NCBI GenBank assembly: GCA_024696945.1
Contig: JAILGF010000225.1
Coordinates: 1-62,701, forward strand
Length of the DNA: 62,701 nt
Direction of reading: 5' to 3'
From: Lachnospiraceae bacterium
GTDB taxonomy: Bacteria > Bacillota > Clostridia > Lachnospirales > Lachnospiraceae
The notes under the pieces are model-generated. The model worked only from the letters and a program-made list of their open reading frames with translations. It did not search any database and was not told where the DNA came from. How positions within the stretch are numbered: position 1 is the stretch's first letter; every line of letters begins with the position of its first letter. The translations under genes were made by a program, and so were the position numbers. Shown here piece after piece: positions 8,411 through 18,343 of this stretch.

Positions 8411-9466
8411 ATGGGATTTGAAAACAATCTTCGAAAAATAGCCCCTTATGTTCCCGGCGAACAGCCGAAGAATGCGAACAAGGTCATTAAGTTGAATACA
8501 AACGAGAACCCTTACCCTGCAGCACCGGGTGCGGAAGAGATCGCCTGCAATCTGAAGGATACGGACATGCGTCTTTATCCTCCTACCGATGCGGGAAAGC
8601 TTTCAAGAGCCATAGCGGGCTACTATGGGATTGACCCGAAGAATATTTTTGTGGGAGTAGGATCGGATGATGTTTTAGCTACAGCATTCCTTACCTGTTT
8701 TAATTCCGAAAAGCCCATATTATTCCCAGATGTAACGTATTCCTTCTATGATGTATGGGCAGAATTATACAGGATACCTTATAAGACTGTGCCGCTTGAT
8801 AAAGACTTTAAGATTATCAAAGAGGATTATCTGCAGGAAAACGGCGGCATCGTAATAGCAAATCCTAACGCTCCGACATCGATAGCCATGCCTCTTGAGG
8901 ATATTGAGTTCATAATAAAGAACAACCCGGATTCGGTAGTGATTATTGATGAGGCATATGTGGATTTTGGCGGGGAGAGTGCTATTCCGTTGCTTAAGAA
9001 GTATGAAAACCTTATGGTTGTTCAGACTTTTTCAAAGTCGAGATCCATGGCGGGAATGAGGATCGGATATGCATTCGCTTCCGATAAGATCATTCAGGCG
9101 ATGAACGATGTAAAGTTTTCGATCAATTCCTATACAATGAATTACCCCGCAGTTGAAATGGGTGTTGCAGCCATAGAAGACGAAGAGTATTATAAGGCAA
9201 CCATAGCAAAGATAGTTAAAACCCGTAAGAAAGCAGTCGAGGAACTGACCAAGCTCGGATTTAAGGTTTTGGATTCCAGTACAAATTTTTTATTTATTTC
9301 GCATAAAGGGGTTAAGGCTAAAGACATTTTTGCCGATTTAAGAAATAGAGGTATTTTCGTGCGCCATTGGGATAAGCCGAGGATTGATAATTATCTGAGG
9401 GTGACTATCGGTACCGATGCACAGATGAAGAAACTGTACGAAGCCCTAAAAGAAATCTTGGGATAA
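8411..9466 (+). CDS. hisC: Histidinol-phosphate aminotransferase-like protein (HisC family)
   Basis: 351-aa PLP enzyme of the HisC subgroup. Typical features are an N-terminal LNTNENPYP motif, NPNAPTS, IIDEAYVDF and the PLP-lysine segment TFSKSRSMAGMRIGYA. HisC converts imidazole-acetol phosphate to histidinol phosphate, and members also act on aromatic amino acids. No other his gene is nearby, so histidine synthesis is likely but not proved by context. Start: ATG 8411 with AAAAAGGA upstream. A GTG at 8375 would start inside the region just after the palindromic repeat and adds 12 residues without family similarity. Confidence 0.85.
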   Translation: MGFENNLRKIAPYVPGEQPKNANKVIKLNTNENPYPAAPGAEEIACNLKDTDMRLYPPTDAGKLSRAIAGYYGIDPKNIFVGVGSDDVLATAFLTCFNSEKPILFPDVTYSFYDVWAELYRIPYKTVPLDKDFKIIKEDYLQENGGIVIANPNAPTSIAMPLEDIEFIIKNNPDSVVIIDEAYVDFGGESAIPLLKKYENLMVVQTFSKSRSMAGMRIGYAFASDKIIQAMNDVKFSINSYTMNYPAVEMGVAAIEDEEYYKATIAKIVKTRKKAVEELTKLGFKVLDSSTNFLFISHKGVKAKDIFADLRNRGIFVRHWDKPRIDNYLRVTIGTDAQMKKLYEALKEILG

Positions 9467-9495
9467 GAGTTTTTCTGTTTGCAAGGTTTCGCGGA

Positions 9496-10173
9496 ATGTC
9501 ATATATGGAAAATAAGGTCAACTACCATAAAGAATTAGAAAAGGAGATTAAGAAATGGTCGGATAAGGAAATGTGTCCGACCATACTTTTGCATTCCTGC
9601 TGTGCGCCCTGCAGTTCATATTGCATGGAGTATCTGAGTAAGTATGCAGAGATTACAGCCTTCTACTATAACCCCAATATAACTGACGAAAATGAGTACA
9701 GGCATCGTGTGGCGGAACTAAAACGCTTAATAGATGAGATGTTCGTGGGTCAGACTGATGAGGTGTTTATAAAAGATAAAACTTCGACGGTACATAAACC
9801 GAGTTTCATAGAGGGTGAATATGATCCGGATTACTTTTACAATATAGCAAAAGGACTTGAAAGCGAACCGGAATGTGGAAGACGCTGTATAAAGTGTTAT
9901 GAACTGCGCCTCAGGAAAACAGCCGAGGAAGCTGCAAAAGGTGGGTATGACTATTTTACGACTACGCTTACCATAAGTCCTTTAAAGGATGCTCAGGTTC
10001 TAAACCGTCTGGGGATCAAGCTTGGTGAGGAATACGGAGTGAAGTATCTTCCGTCAGATTTTAAGAAGAATGGGGGATACCAGAGATCCATCGAGTTATC
10101 ACGAGAGTACAACTTATATAGACAGAACTATTGCGGATGTGAGTTTTCAAAGACATTAAAACCTTCACTTTAA
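9496..10173 (+). CDS. queH: Epoxyqueuosine reductase QueH
   Basis: 225-aa protein of the DUF208/QueH family, the non-B12 enzyme that reduces epoxyqueuosine to queuosine in tRNA. Conserved cysteines are visible in HSCCAPCSSYC (about residues 31-42), CGRRCIKCYELR and NYCGCEFS; in QueH these hold a 4Fe-4S cluster and a second metal site. Start choice is ATG 9496 or 9505 (MSYMENK); the RBS is weak for both. Tgt, which inserts the queuosine precursor base, is encoded 22 kb away at 31706, so the pathway is consistent even though the genes are unlinked. Confidence 0.9.
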   Translation: MSYMENKVNYHKELEKEIKKWSDKEMCPTILLHSCCAPCSSYCMEYLSKYAEITAFYYNPNITDENEYRHRVAELKRLIDEMFVGQTDEVFIKDKTSTVHKPSFIEGEYDPDYFYNIAKGLESEPECGRRCIKCYELRLRKTAEEAAKGGYDYFTTTLTISPLKDAQVLNRLGIKLGEEYGVKYLPSDFKKNGGYQRSIELSREYNLYRQNYCGCEFSKTLKPSL

Positions 10174-10221
10174 GGGAAAGCCATATTAGAGTCGGAAAAA
10201 TACATCAGATGGGGAGGGTCC

Positions 10222-11229
10222 ATGGAGAAGAGCATACGTGAACTTCAGGAAGAACGAGAGCATTTGATACTTAGCCCTTATGCAATGTTTAGTGATGCTT
10301 CGAAGGGGCGTGCGATAGATGAACCGCAGTGTGATATCCGTACCTGCTTCCAGCGTGACAGGGATCGCATCATTCACTCCAAAGCATTCAGGAGGCTCAA
10401 TGGAAAGACCCAGGTATTTCTTACCCCGATGGGTGACCATTACAGAACACGTATGACACATACCTTGGAAGTGGCACAGATTGCACGTACCATTGCAAAG
10501 GCTTTGAGACTGAACGAAGACCTGACTGAAGCGATAGCCCTTGGGCATGATCTTGGACATACTCCTTTCGGACATGCGGGCGAAAGAGCTTTGAATACCG
10601 TTTGCCCCGGAGGATTTGAACATCATCTCCAGAGCATTAGGGTAGTAGATTTTATTGAGAGAAAAAACGGAAAGCCTATGAACCTCACTTGGGAGGTAAA
10701 GGACGGGATACTAAATCACCAGACCGAAGGCAACCCGGCTACACTGGAAGGAAAGATAGTCAGGCTTTCGGATAAGATAGCTTATGTTAACCATGATATA
10801 GATGATGCAACAAGGGGACATATCATCGAGGAAAGCGATATTCCTGGTGAATATACCGAAATATTGGGTCATTCGCTGAGTGAGAGACTGAATACTTTGA
10901 TCCATGACATTGTTTCAAACAGTGAAGGAAAAAATGATATCGTAATGTCTCCCATGGTTTATCAGGCTATGCAGGATTTAAGAAAGTTTATGTTCCAGAA
11001 TGTATATACCAATCCTGTAGCCAAGAGCCAGGAGAAAAAGGCGGAAAAGATGCTCGTTGATATGTTTGCATATTATATGGAGCATACGGATGCCGTACCT
11101 GCGGAACACAGGGAAGCACCCGAGGGGATTGAAAGGGCGATAGTTGATTATATTGCATGCATGACGGACAGGTATGCGGTTACAAAGTATAACGAGCTGA
11201 TGGTTCCTACGGGGTGGCAGGTATATTGA
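10222..11229 (+). CDS. dgt: Deoxyguanosinetriphosphate triphosphohydrolase-like HD protein
   Basis: 335-aa HD-domain phosphohydrolase that in this family removes triphosphate from dNTPs. Metal-binding motifs are RMTHTLEVAQIA (first His) and LGHDLGHTPFGHAGE (HD pair and following His). Start: ATG 10222 behind GGGGAGGG. It leads dnaG and rpoD with short gaps, a gene order frequent in Clostridia; the link with primase suggests dNTP-pool control, which is inference. Confidence 0.93.
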   Translation: MEKSIRELQEEREHLILSPYAMFSDASKGRAIDEPQCDIRTCFQRDRDRIIHSKAFRRLNGKTQVFLTPMGDHYRTRMTHTLEVAQIARTIAKALRLNEDLTEAIALGHDLGHTPFGHAGERALNTVCPGGFEHHLQSIRVVDFIERKNGKPMNLTWEVKDGILNHQTEGNPATLEGKIVRLSDKIAYVNHDIDDATRGHIIEESDIPGEYTEILGHSLSERLNTLIHDIVSNSEGKNDIVMSPMVYQAMQDLRKFMFQNVYTNPVAKSQEKKAEKMLVDMFAYYMEHTDAVPAEHREAPEGIERAIVDYIACMTDRYAVTKYNELMVPTGWQVY

Positions 11230-11256
11230 TCGATTTTAGGAAGGTGAGATGCACGG

Positions 11257-13044
11257 GTGTATTATAATGAGGATGTAATAGAACAGGTGCGCTCTTCGAA
11301 TGATATAGTCGACGTCGTATCAACATATGTTCAGTTACGGCGAAGGGGAGCTAATTTTGTCGGACTTTGTCCGTTTCACAACGAAAAAACCGGATCGTTT
11401 TCCGTGAATCGGAATATGCAGATTTTTAAGTGTTTTGGCTGCGGTGTTAGTGGAAACGTTTTTACATTTATAGAAAGAATAGAAAACCTCGGGTTTGGGG
11501 AGGCGGTTGAATTCCTTGCCGACAGAGCAGGGATCACACTTCCTAAGGGGGAGGATAACCCCAAATACGATGCACGAAGAAATATCAAGGAAAGCATAGC
11601 CCGTATCAATAAGGAAGCAGCAACCTTTTATTACAGGATGCTCAGATGTCCTGAGGGGCAGCATGCCTATGAGTATCTTAGGAACAGAGGGCTTTCGGAT
11701 GAAACCATAAACAATTTTGGTCTCGGATTTGCGGGACGGTATTCCGATGCCCTTTATAAACACCTCAAAGGACTGGGACATTCCGATGATGAGCTGTATA
11801 AAAGCGGGCTTTTTAACTTCAGCGAGCGCGGGGCATCCGATAAATTCTGGGACAGGGTTATTTTCCCTATAATGGATTACCGTTCGCGCGTGGTTGCGTT
11901 TGGCGGAAGGATAATGAGTAAGGCTGAGAATGCTCCGAAATATCTGAATTCCCCGGAAACTGAGCTTTTTATTAAGAGCGAGAATATTTACGGTATCCAG
12001 CTCGCAAGAAAGACAAAGGAAAAATTCTTTCTGCTCTGCGAGGGTTACATGGATGTGATCGCACTTCATCAGGCAGGTTTCAATAATGCCGTGGCATCGT
12101 TAGGAACATCGCTTACCGAACGTCAGGCCAGGAAGATAAAAAGCTATACCGACGAAGCGATCATTACATATGACAGTGACGGGGCAGGCCAGAAGGCAGC
12201 GCTCCGCGCAATCCCGATCCTTAAAAATGCGGGGCTTACAGTTAGGGTACTCGACATGAAGCCATACAAGGACCCTGATGAGTTTATCCTTAATCTCGGA
12301 GCCGAAGAGTACAGGAAGCGGATAGAGAGTTCGGTTAATGGATTTGATTTTGAAGCGGCGGTTTTGGAAGCAAGCCATGATATGGAAGATCCCGATTCCA
12401 AAACAAAATTCGATCACAAGATCGCGGAAACAATTGCAGGCATCGATGACCCGTTTGCAAGGCATAATCATATATTGGCAGCAGCAAAGAAATACAATAT
12501 CGATGAGTCTGATCTTAAGAGGCGCGTAAATGAGATCGGAGCAATGCTCAAGGTACGCGAAGAGAATGAGATTGAGAAAGAGAAGCAGAAGCGCAACCGT
12601 GAGGTTAAGCCCGAAGCAGCGCGATCGAACGCAGAGCACATCTTATTGAATATACTTGCAACGGACAAGGATATGTTCCTTGCTGCAAAGGATATATTAA
12701 AGCCGGAGGATTTTCCGGAAGGGATTGAAAGAAAGATTTTTGAATATATTGTTAAGGATTACGAAAGAACCGGACAGACAGTGGGTGCCAGAATAGTCGA
12801 AAAATTTGATGACGCAGATGAGCGCCGAACGGTGGCAGACATACTGATGACATCCGGGGATTTTGACGATACAAGCGAGGACGAAAGGAGGAAGGCGTTT
12901 GCTGATTACGTTTGGGGTCTGAAAAAATCCGGACTTGAGCGTGAGATCGCGGAGGCAATAAGTAAAAAGGATAACGACAGGCTAAGATGCCTGCTCGAAG
13001 AAGAGAGCGGCCTCGAGACTCTCCGCAAGAAGCTTGGAAAATAG
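11257..13044 (+). CDS. dnaG: DNA primase DnaG
   Basis: 595-aa primase. The N-terminal CHC2 zinc finger is visible as CPFHNEKTGSFS...FKCFGCG (about residues 38-65), then the catalytic core and TOPRIM domain (FLLCEGYMDVIALHQAG and TYDSDGAGQKAA), and a C-terminal helicase-interaction region. The start is GTG at 11257 with AGGAAGGTGAG upstream; the ATG at 11249 is out of frame and closes quickly. It sits between dgt and rpoD in the classic macromolecular-synthesis arrangement. Confidence 0.96.
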   Translation: MYYNEDVIEQVRSSNDIVDVVSTYVQLRRRGANFVGLCPFHNEKTGSFSVNRNMQIFKCFGCGVSGNVFTFIERIENLGFGEAVEFLADRAGITLPKGEDNPKYDARRNIKESIARINKEAATFYYRMLRCPEGQHAYEYLRNRGLSDETINNFGLGFAGRYSDALYKHLKGLGHSDDELYKSGLFNFSERGASDKFWDRVIFPIMDYRSRVVAFGGRIMSKAENAPKYLNSPETELFIKSENIYGIQLARKTKEKFFLLCEGYMDVIALHQAGFNNAVASLGTSLTERQARKIKSYTDEAIITYDSDGAGQKAALRAIPILKNAGLTVRVLDMKPYKDPDEFILNLGAEEYRKRIESSVNGFDFEAAVLEASHDMEDPDSKTKFDHKIAETIAGIDDPFARHNHILAAAKKYNIDESDLKRRVNEIGAMLKVREENEIEKEKQKRNREVKPEAARSNAEHILLNILATDKDMFLAAKDILKPEDFPEGIERKIFEYIVKDYERTGQTVGARIVEKFDDADERRTVADILMTSGDFDDTSEDERRKAFADYVWGLKKSGLEREIAEAISKKDNDRLRCLLEEESGLETLRKKLGK

Positions 13045-13071
13045 TGACCTTACGAGCAAAAGCCAAAGAGA

Positions 13072-14328
13072 ATGGAACAGTCGGCACAGCAGAAATTTCA
13101 GGAGAAGCTTAGAGAACTCCTGAGCATGGCCAAAAAGAAGAAGAACGTACTTGAATACCAGGAGGTAAACGACTTTTTCGAGGGTATGGAGCTGAACGAA
13201 GATCAGATCAACCATATCTATGATTACCTTGACAACAATGGTGTTGATGTCCTGAGGGAGACCATTTCCGATGAGGACGATCTGCTGGACAACATCGATC
13301 TTCTTACCGATGACGATGCTGAAGAGATTGATATCGAGAATATCGATCTTTCGGTACCTGAAGGTGTGAGCATCGAGGATCCTGTCAGAATGTACTTAAA
13401 GGAAATCGGTAAGGTTCAGCTCTTAAGCGCAGATGAGGAGATCAATCTTGCCAAAGTTATCGAGGAAGGGTTTGAGTACAAGCAGAAGTGCCATGATATC
13501 GAGAAAAAGCTGCGCAAACCCGAAAGTCCGGAAGTGAAGGAGGAGCTCACAAAGAAGCTTGAAGCCCTTAAAAAGGAAGGAAAAAAGAAGATCGATGCAG
13601 GGGAGGCAGCAAAGAAGCGTCTTGCGGAGGCAAACTTAAGGCTTGTAGTTTCCATAGCCAAGAGATACGTTGGACGCGGAATGCAGTTTCTTGATCTGAT
13701 CCAGGAGGGTAACCTCGGACTTATCAAGGCCGTTGAGAAGTTTGACTACAACAAGGGCTATAAGTTCAGTACCTATGCTACATGGTGGATCAGACAGGCA
13801 ATAACGAGAGCCATTGCCGATCAGGCACGTACCATAAGAATTCCCGTTCATATGGTAGAAACCATCAACAGACTGATGCGTACCCAGAGAACTCTGCTTC
13901 AGGAGTTAGGACGCGAACCTACCCAGGAAGAGGTTGCAAGGGAAATGAAGATGCCTATCGAGAGAGTGGCAGAGATCCAGAAGATCTCCCAGGAGCCTGT
14001 ATCGTTGGAGACTCCTATCGGTGAGGAGGAGGACAGCCACCTTGGCGATTTCATCCAGGATGACAACGTTCCGATGCCTGCCGATGCTGCAGCATACACG
14101 CTTCTTAAGGAGCAGCTGCTCGATGTCTTAGGAACTCTTACCGATCGTGAGCAGAGAGTACTGAGACTCAGATTCGGTCTTGATGACGGAAGAGCAAGAA
14201 CCTTGGAGGAAGTCGGCAAGGTATTTGATGTCACCAGAGAGCGTATCAGACAGATAGAGGCAAAGGCCTTAAGAAAGCTCAGACATCCGAGCCGCAGCAG
14301 GAAGCTGAGGGATTTCCTTGAGCAGTGA
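13072..14328 (+). CDS. rpoD: Primary sigma factor RpoD (SigA)
   Basis: 418-aa housekeeping sigma factor. Region 1.1-like acidic N-terminus, region 1.2 ([16 protein letters not shown]), region 2 ([24 protein letters not shown]..., [15 protein letters not shown]), region 3 and region 4 with the HTH ([20 protein letters not shown]) are all present. It directs RNA polymerase to the TTGACA/TATAAT promoters seen throughout this window. It begins 27 nt after dnaG and overlaps trmK by 11 nt. Confidence 0.97.
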   Translation: MEQSAQQKFQEKLRELLSMAKKKKNVLEYQEVNDFFEGMELNEDQINHIYDYLDNNGVDVLRETISDEDDLLDNIDLLTDDDAEEIDIENIDLSVPEGVSIEDPVRMYLKEIGKVQLLSADEEINLAKVIEEGFEYKQKCHDIEKKLRKPESPEVKEELTKKLEALKKEGKKKIDAGEAAKKRLAEANLRLVVSIAKRYVGRGMQFLDLIQEGNLGLIKAVEKFDYNKGYKFSTYATWWIRQAITRAIADQARTIRIPVHMVETINRLMRTQRTLLQELGREPTQEEVAREMKMPIERVAEIQKISQEPVSLETPIGEEEDSHLGDFIQDDNVPMPADAAAYTLLKEQLLDVLGTLTDREQRVLRLRFGLDDGRARTLEEVGKVFDVTRERIRQIEAKALRKLRHPSRSRKLRDFLEQ

Positions 14329-15082
14329 TTTGAGAAATAATATCAAGCTTTCCGACAGACTTATGATGTCTGTCGGAATGGCGGATAAGGGAAGCACGGT
14401 CGCAGACATTGGCTGCGACCATGCTCATACCTGTATATGGCTGATAAAAAACGGGCTCTTTGAAAGGGCTATAGCAATAGATGTCCGAAAAGGTCCGCTG
14501 GAGAAAGCAAAAGGAAATGTAAGCCTTTACGGACTTGCCGACAGGATTGAGCTGAGGCTTTCGGACGGTCTGGAAGCGTTGGCAGTCGGCGAAGCCGATA
14601 CCGTGATGATTGCCGGAATGGGCGGAACATTGACTAAGCTTATATTGGAAAAAGACCTGGAAAAAGCAGTCTCCGCAAAGAAGCTTATTCTTCAGCCGCA
14701 GTCGGATATAGGGCTTGTCAGACGCTTTTTGAGGGAAAGCGGATTCCGGATAATTGAAGAAAGAATGTGTATAGAATCCGGAAAGTTTTATAATTCCATG
14801 AAAGCAGTTCCGGCTTCCGATAACCGTAAAGACAATAAAGACGAAAAAGTGTGTACGGTTTCTTTGGAAACAAAAGTATTTGACGAGTACGGAGAATTCC
14901 TTTTAAAAACGAAGAATCCGGTACTTAAGGAATTGCTTTTGAATCTGCAAAGGAAAAATGAGCGTAATCTAAAGAGTATTACGGCTTCGGAGAACGAGAG
15001 AGGCAGATTGAAGAAGCTTGAGCTTGAAAAAGAATATGAGATGCTAAAGAAGGCATTTGAGTTTTTTGATACAAATAACTGA
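14318..15082 (+). CDS. trmK: tRNA (adenine22-N1)-methyltransferase TrmK
   Basis: 254-aa Rossmann methyltransferase of the TrmK family, which methylates A22 in the D-loop of bacterial tRNAs. The SAM site is [24 protein letters not shown] is the family's catalytic-site motif, and the C-terminus is a coiled helix as usual. I take the TTG start at 14318 with GAGGG (14307-14311) at good spacing; it lies inside rpoD, implying coupling. Position after rpoD is typical for Firmicutes, which supports the call. Confidence 0.9.
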   Translation: MSSDLRNNIKLSDRLMMSVGMADKGSTVADIGCDHAHTCIWLIKNGLFERAIAIDVRKGPLEKAKGNVSLYGLADRIELRLSDGLEALAVGEADTVMIAGMGGTLTKLILEKDLEKAVSAKKLILQPQSDIGLVRRFLRESGFRIIEERMCIESGKFYNSMKAVPASDNRKDNKDEKVCTVSLETKVFDEYGEFLLKTKNPVLKELLLNLQRKNERNLKSITASENERGRLKKLELEKEYEMLKKAFEFFDTNN

Positions 15083-15095
15083 AGGGAGAAGATGA

Positions 15096-16757
15096 ATGGG
15101 GAATTGTAAGGTTACTGTAAACGGGGTTACGGTTGAATACGAGAAAGGCTCAAAATATCTTGAGATCGCAGAAGATTACAAGGATAAGGTTAACGGAGAT
15201 ATTATCCTTGTTTTTTCAAACGGTAAACTTAAGGAATTGAGCAAGAAAATTGATGAAGACTGCACGGTAAGCTTTGTGACCACAGGGGAGACAATAGGTT
15301 ACGAGACTTATACAAGAGGCCTGATATTCCTAATGCTTAAGGCATTTGAAAACGTGCTCGGGAATGATGTTAAAAAAAGGATTACCGTAGAGCATACCTT
15401 GGGGCGCGCGATCTATTGCGATTATACGGGAGAAAAGCCTCTAAACAACGATCTTCTGACAAAGGTAAGAGCCGAAATGAAGGCACTTGCGGAGGAGAAT
15501 CTTCCTATTATAAAGAAGTCCGATTCGACCGCTAAGGTTGCAAAGATGTTTAAGGACCTTGGAATGCGTGACAAGGAGAAGCTTTTTAAGTATCGCAGTG
15601 CTTCTACAACGAACTATTACGAACTGGATGGATATAAGGATTATTTCTACGGATATATGCCGGCATCCACGGGAATACTTAAGTATTTTGACTTAAAGCT
15701 ATATCAGGAAGGCTTCCTGATACTGACTCCCGATCCTTCGGATTCCCATAAGATATGTGAAGAGGAGGATCGTCCGTTACTTTTCAGAACCCAGCATGAA
15801 GCTAATGAGTGGGGGAAGATAATGGATCTTGAATGTGTCGGAGATCTGAATGAGCAGATATGCAACGGAAATGTTGAAGACATGCTCCTTGTACAGGAGG
15901 CTCTTCAGGAGAAGCGCATCGGTGATATCGCCCAGCAGATCCAGTCGAGAGGCGGTGTCAAGTTTGTTATGATCGCCGGTCCTTCTTCTTCAGGTAAGAC
16001 TACTTTTTCACACAGGCTTTCCGTTCAGTTAAGAACCTTGGGCTTTAAGCCCCATCCGGTGGCACTTGATAATTATTTCAAGAATCGTGAGGATACCCCG
16101 AAGGATGAAAAGGGTAATTACGATTTTGAATGCCTGGGTGCGATGGATGTTGAGGGCTTCAACAAGGATATGCTGGCGCTCCTTAAAGGAGAGACGGTCC
16201 AGATGCCGACCTTTAATTTTAAGACAGGCAAACGTGAGTATAAGGGAAATACCTTAAAGCTTAATGAGGGCGATATCCTGGTGCTTGAGGGTATCCATTG
16301 CCTGAACGATGCTTTATCGTATTCACTTCCTAAAGAGAGTAAGTTCAAAATCTATATAAGTGCGTTGACTCAGCTTAATATTGATGAACATAACAGAATC
16401 CCTACTACCACTACGAGACTTATCAGACGTATCGTAAGGGATGCAAGAACCAGAGGCACTTCGGCAAAGGGTACTATTGCAATGTGGTATTCGGTACGCC
16501 GCGGTGAGGAGGAAAATATCTTTCCGTTCCAAGAGCAGGCAGACTGCATGTTCAATTCGGCACTTGTTTACGAACTGGCAGTTCTTAAGCAGTATGTTGA
16601 ACCGTTGCTTTTCCAGATAGGAGAGGATGAGCCAGAATATCAGGAGGCTAATAAACTGCTTAAGTTCCTAAAATATTTCTTAGGTGTTTCAAGTGAGGGA
16701 ATACCGCATAACTCCATCGTGAGGGAGTTTGTCGGCGGAAGTGTATTCCCGGTGTAA
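15096..16757 (+). CDS. TGS-domain nucleoside kinase (uridine kinase-like)
   Basis: 553-aa two-part protein. Residues 1-~270 resemble the TGS and second additional domain of threonyl-tRNA synthetase (TVEHTLGRAIYCDY, GMRDKEKLFKYRSAS). The C-terminal half is a phosphoribulokinase/uridine kinase P-loop domain (AGPSSSGKTTFSHRLS, then VALDNYFKNREDTP and ILVLEGIHCLND). Proteins of this architecture are annotated as nucleoside kinases; a true substrate is not established from sequence. ATG 15096 has GAAGGGAGAAGATGA upstream. A hairpin with a long loop follows, then rnpB. Confidence 0.88.
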   Translation: MGNCKVTVNGVTVEYEKGSKYLEIAEDYKDKVNGDIILVFSNGKLKELSKKIDEDCTVSFVTTGETIGYETYTRGLIFLMLKAFENVLGNDVKKRITVEHTLGRAIYCDYTGEKPLNNDLLTKVRAEMKALAEENLPIIKKSDSTAKVAKMFKDLGMRDKEKLFKYRSASTTNYYELDGYKDYFYGYMPASTGILKYFDLKLYQEGFLILTPDPSDSHKICEEEDRPLLFRTQHEANEWGKIMDLECVGDLNEQICNGNVEDMLLVQEALQEKRIGDIAQQIQSRGGVKFVMIAGPSSSGKTTFSHRLSVQLRTLGFKPHPVALDNYFKNREDTPKDEKGNYDFECLGAMDVEGFNKDMLALLKGETVQMPTFNFKTGKREYKGNTLKLNEGDILVLEGIHCLNDALSYSLPKESKFKIYISALTQLNIDEHNRIPTTTTRLIRRIVRDARTRGTSAKGTIAMWYSVRRGEEENIFPFQEQADCMFNSALVYELAVLKQYVEPLLFQIGEDEPEYQEANKLLKFLKYFLGVSSEGIPHNSIVREFVGGSVFPV

Positions 16758-16767
16758 AGTGAAAGTT

Positions 16768-16830
16768 ATTCCTGCCAAGTGCTAGAGAGTTATGTGTGAC
16801 TTCTTTGAAATATTTGGCAGGAATTTTATA
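16768..16830 (+). terminator. Long-loop hairpin between the kinase gene and rnpB
   Basis: Perfect 11-bp stem ATTCCTGCCAA (16768-16778) / TTGGCAGGAAT (16814-16824) with a 35-nt loop, followed by TTTATA. It could end the kinase transcript, but the loop is long and the T-run short, so confidence is moderate. Confidence 0.5.
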
Positions 16831-16854
16831 GAGAGAAAAAGTTAGTTATTATGA

Positions 16855-17228
16855 CAGCAGCACGGATGGTCGCGGCGAAAGCTGAGGAAAGTCCGGGCTT
16901 CATAGGGCAGGATGCCGGATAACGTCCGGTGGAGGTGACTCCCAGGAAAGTGCAACAGAAATGATACCGCTACATGCACGGATTACTTAGTGATCTGGGT
17001 ATATAGTAAGGGTGGAATGGCGGTGTAAGAGACCACCGGTCTTCCGGTAACGGAAGGCGCTGTGCAAACCCCATCTGAAGCAAGACCAAACAGAGAGCTA
17101 TACGGTTGCCCGCCGTGCTTTCGGGTAGGTCGCGTTCCGGTCCGGAAACGGTCCGGAGGAGCTGTCCGGTAACGGGCAGTCAAGATAGATGACCATCTAT
17201 TACATAACCCGGCTTATAGTGCTGCTGT
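16855..17228 (+). ncRNA. rnpB: RNase P RNA, class A
   Basis: Catalytic RNA that trims tRNA 5' leaders. The conserved core GAGGAAAGTCCGGGC lies at 16888-16902 and the 3' core ...AGATGACCATCTATTACA...AACCCGGCTTATAG near the end. P1 is formed by CAGCAGCAC (16855-16863) with GTGCTGCTG (17219-17227). The other conserved signature, the stretch around GTGCAAACCCC, is present. Length of about 374 nt fits class A. The P1 3' strand is followed by a T-run (17229-17236), which may double as the terminator. The exact 5' end is inferred from the helix. Confidence 0.95.
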
Positions 17229-17263
17229 TGTTTTTTTAGTTTTATGAAAAAAGAGGCTGGAAA

Positions 17264-18238
17264 ATGAGTTCAAGCGGAGTGTTTAGAACAAATAAGAAAG
17301 ACGGATCCATATATTTTCGTGCCTCAATAACATATAAGGATAAGCATATCAGCCTTGGCAGCTTCGATACAGAGGAAGCTGCCGGGGCTGCTTATTGTTT
17401 TGCGAAGGATTATCTGGGGGGAGAACGGGAGTACCTTCCTGAAGACTATGAAACGGTTTTAGGGAATACAATAGAAAAAGATTTTGGCGGAGTTATTTCA
17501 TTTGATAAATGGATTATGCTTCTTAATTTGAAAAAAACCGGAATGTATTGTAAAAATCCGATATACTTATATGGAAATTATTTTGTGTACTATTTGGACA
17601 GGGATTCGGAACTTAAATTTGATGCCGATGAGCTGTTTTTCTTTAGAAATCACAAACTCCAAAGAAGGGGAGGACACATTTTTTACAGTGATTACGGGAT
17701 GCAATGCGGGCTTCTCAGTAGGTTTGGTGTGAAAAATTTCGCGATCTGCGGCCGGGATTATGTATTTAAGAACGGAGATGAACTGGATTTTAGGTTCGGA
17801 AATCTGGTAATAATCAATAAATATTACGGTGTGAGTGAAAAAATTATTTCGGGAAGAAAAAAATTTTTGGTAAAAATACATTTCAGATCCGACCTGAAGG
17901 TCGGCTGTTATGATGATGAAATTGTTGCGGCAGTTTCTTACAATAAAGCTGCGGATTCTCTTGAAGAGGCTGTCAGGAGGAAGATAAATGCCGAACGGGA
18001 ACATACTCATGATACGGCTGTAGAAAACAAGATGTTGGGATTTTCTGTTGAAGAGAATACAAATTCTGGCAATCCGGGAATTGGTAAAAATATGACTTTG
18101 TACGACACAAGTAGAATGAATAAGTACAGGAAATGGAAAAGAAATTATGTGGAAAAATTGTCAAAATCTGACTATATCAGTATCTATTCATCAGTAGTAT
18201 TCTCGAAAAGTTTTAAGAACTTTTTGAGCAAAATGTAA
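17264..18238 (+). CDS. Two-AP2-domain protein with degenerate HNH-like centre
   Basis: 324-aa protein of unknown function. Residues ~5-50 look like an AP2 DNA-binding domain (GVFRTNKKDGSIYFRASIT...ISLGSFDTEEAAGAAY). A second AP2-like unit is at ~187-232 (YYGVSEKIISGRKKFLVKIHF...VGCYDDEIVAAVSYNKAA). Between them, KNGDELDFRFGNLVIIN resembles the C-half of an HNH homing endonuclease, but the catalytic His position (normally DHINGD) reads YVFKNGD. This suggests a nuclease relic now used for DNA binding. It starts 36 nt after rnpB with no promoter seen between them. Confidence 0.65.
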   Translation: MSSSGVFRTNKKDGSIYFRASITYKDKHISLGSFDTEEAAGAAYCFAKDYLGGEREYLPEDYETVLGNTIEKDFGGVISFDKWIMLLNLKKTGMYCKNPIYLYGNYFVYYLDRDSELKFDADELFFFRNHKLQRRGGHIFYSDYGMQCGLLSRFGVKNFAICGRDYVFKNGDELDFRFGNLVIINKYYGVSEKIISGRKKFLVKIHFRSDLKVGCYDDEIVAAVSYNKAADSLEEAVRRKINAEREHTHDTAVENKMLGFSVEENTNSGNPGIGKNMTLYDTSRMNKYRKWKRNYVEKLSKSDYISIYSSVVFSKSFKNFLSKM

Positions 18239-18247
18239 TATTTATGT

Positions 18248-18285
18248 AAAAAATGCTTGCAATTTTGTAATAAACGTAGTATACT
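18248..18285 (+). promoter_or_regulatory. Promoter of the SleB-like hydrolase gene
   Basis: -35 TTGCAA (18257-18262), 17-nt spacer, -10 TATACT (18280-18285). The upstream part ATGCTTGCAATTTTGTAA (18253-18270) closely matches those before the CheX gene (33233-33250) and carD (38498-38515), at the same distance from the -10. Confidence 0.75.
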
Positions 18286-18343
18286 TTGATACCGTCACCG
18301 AAAATATTGTATTCCTTATACAAGTTATGTGAGGTAAAAAAGT

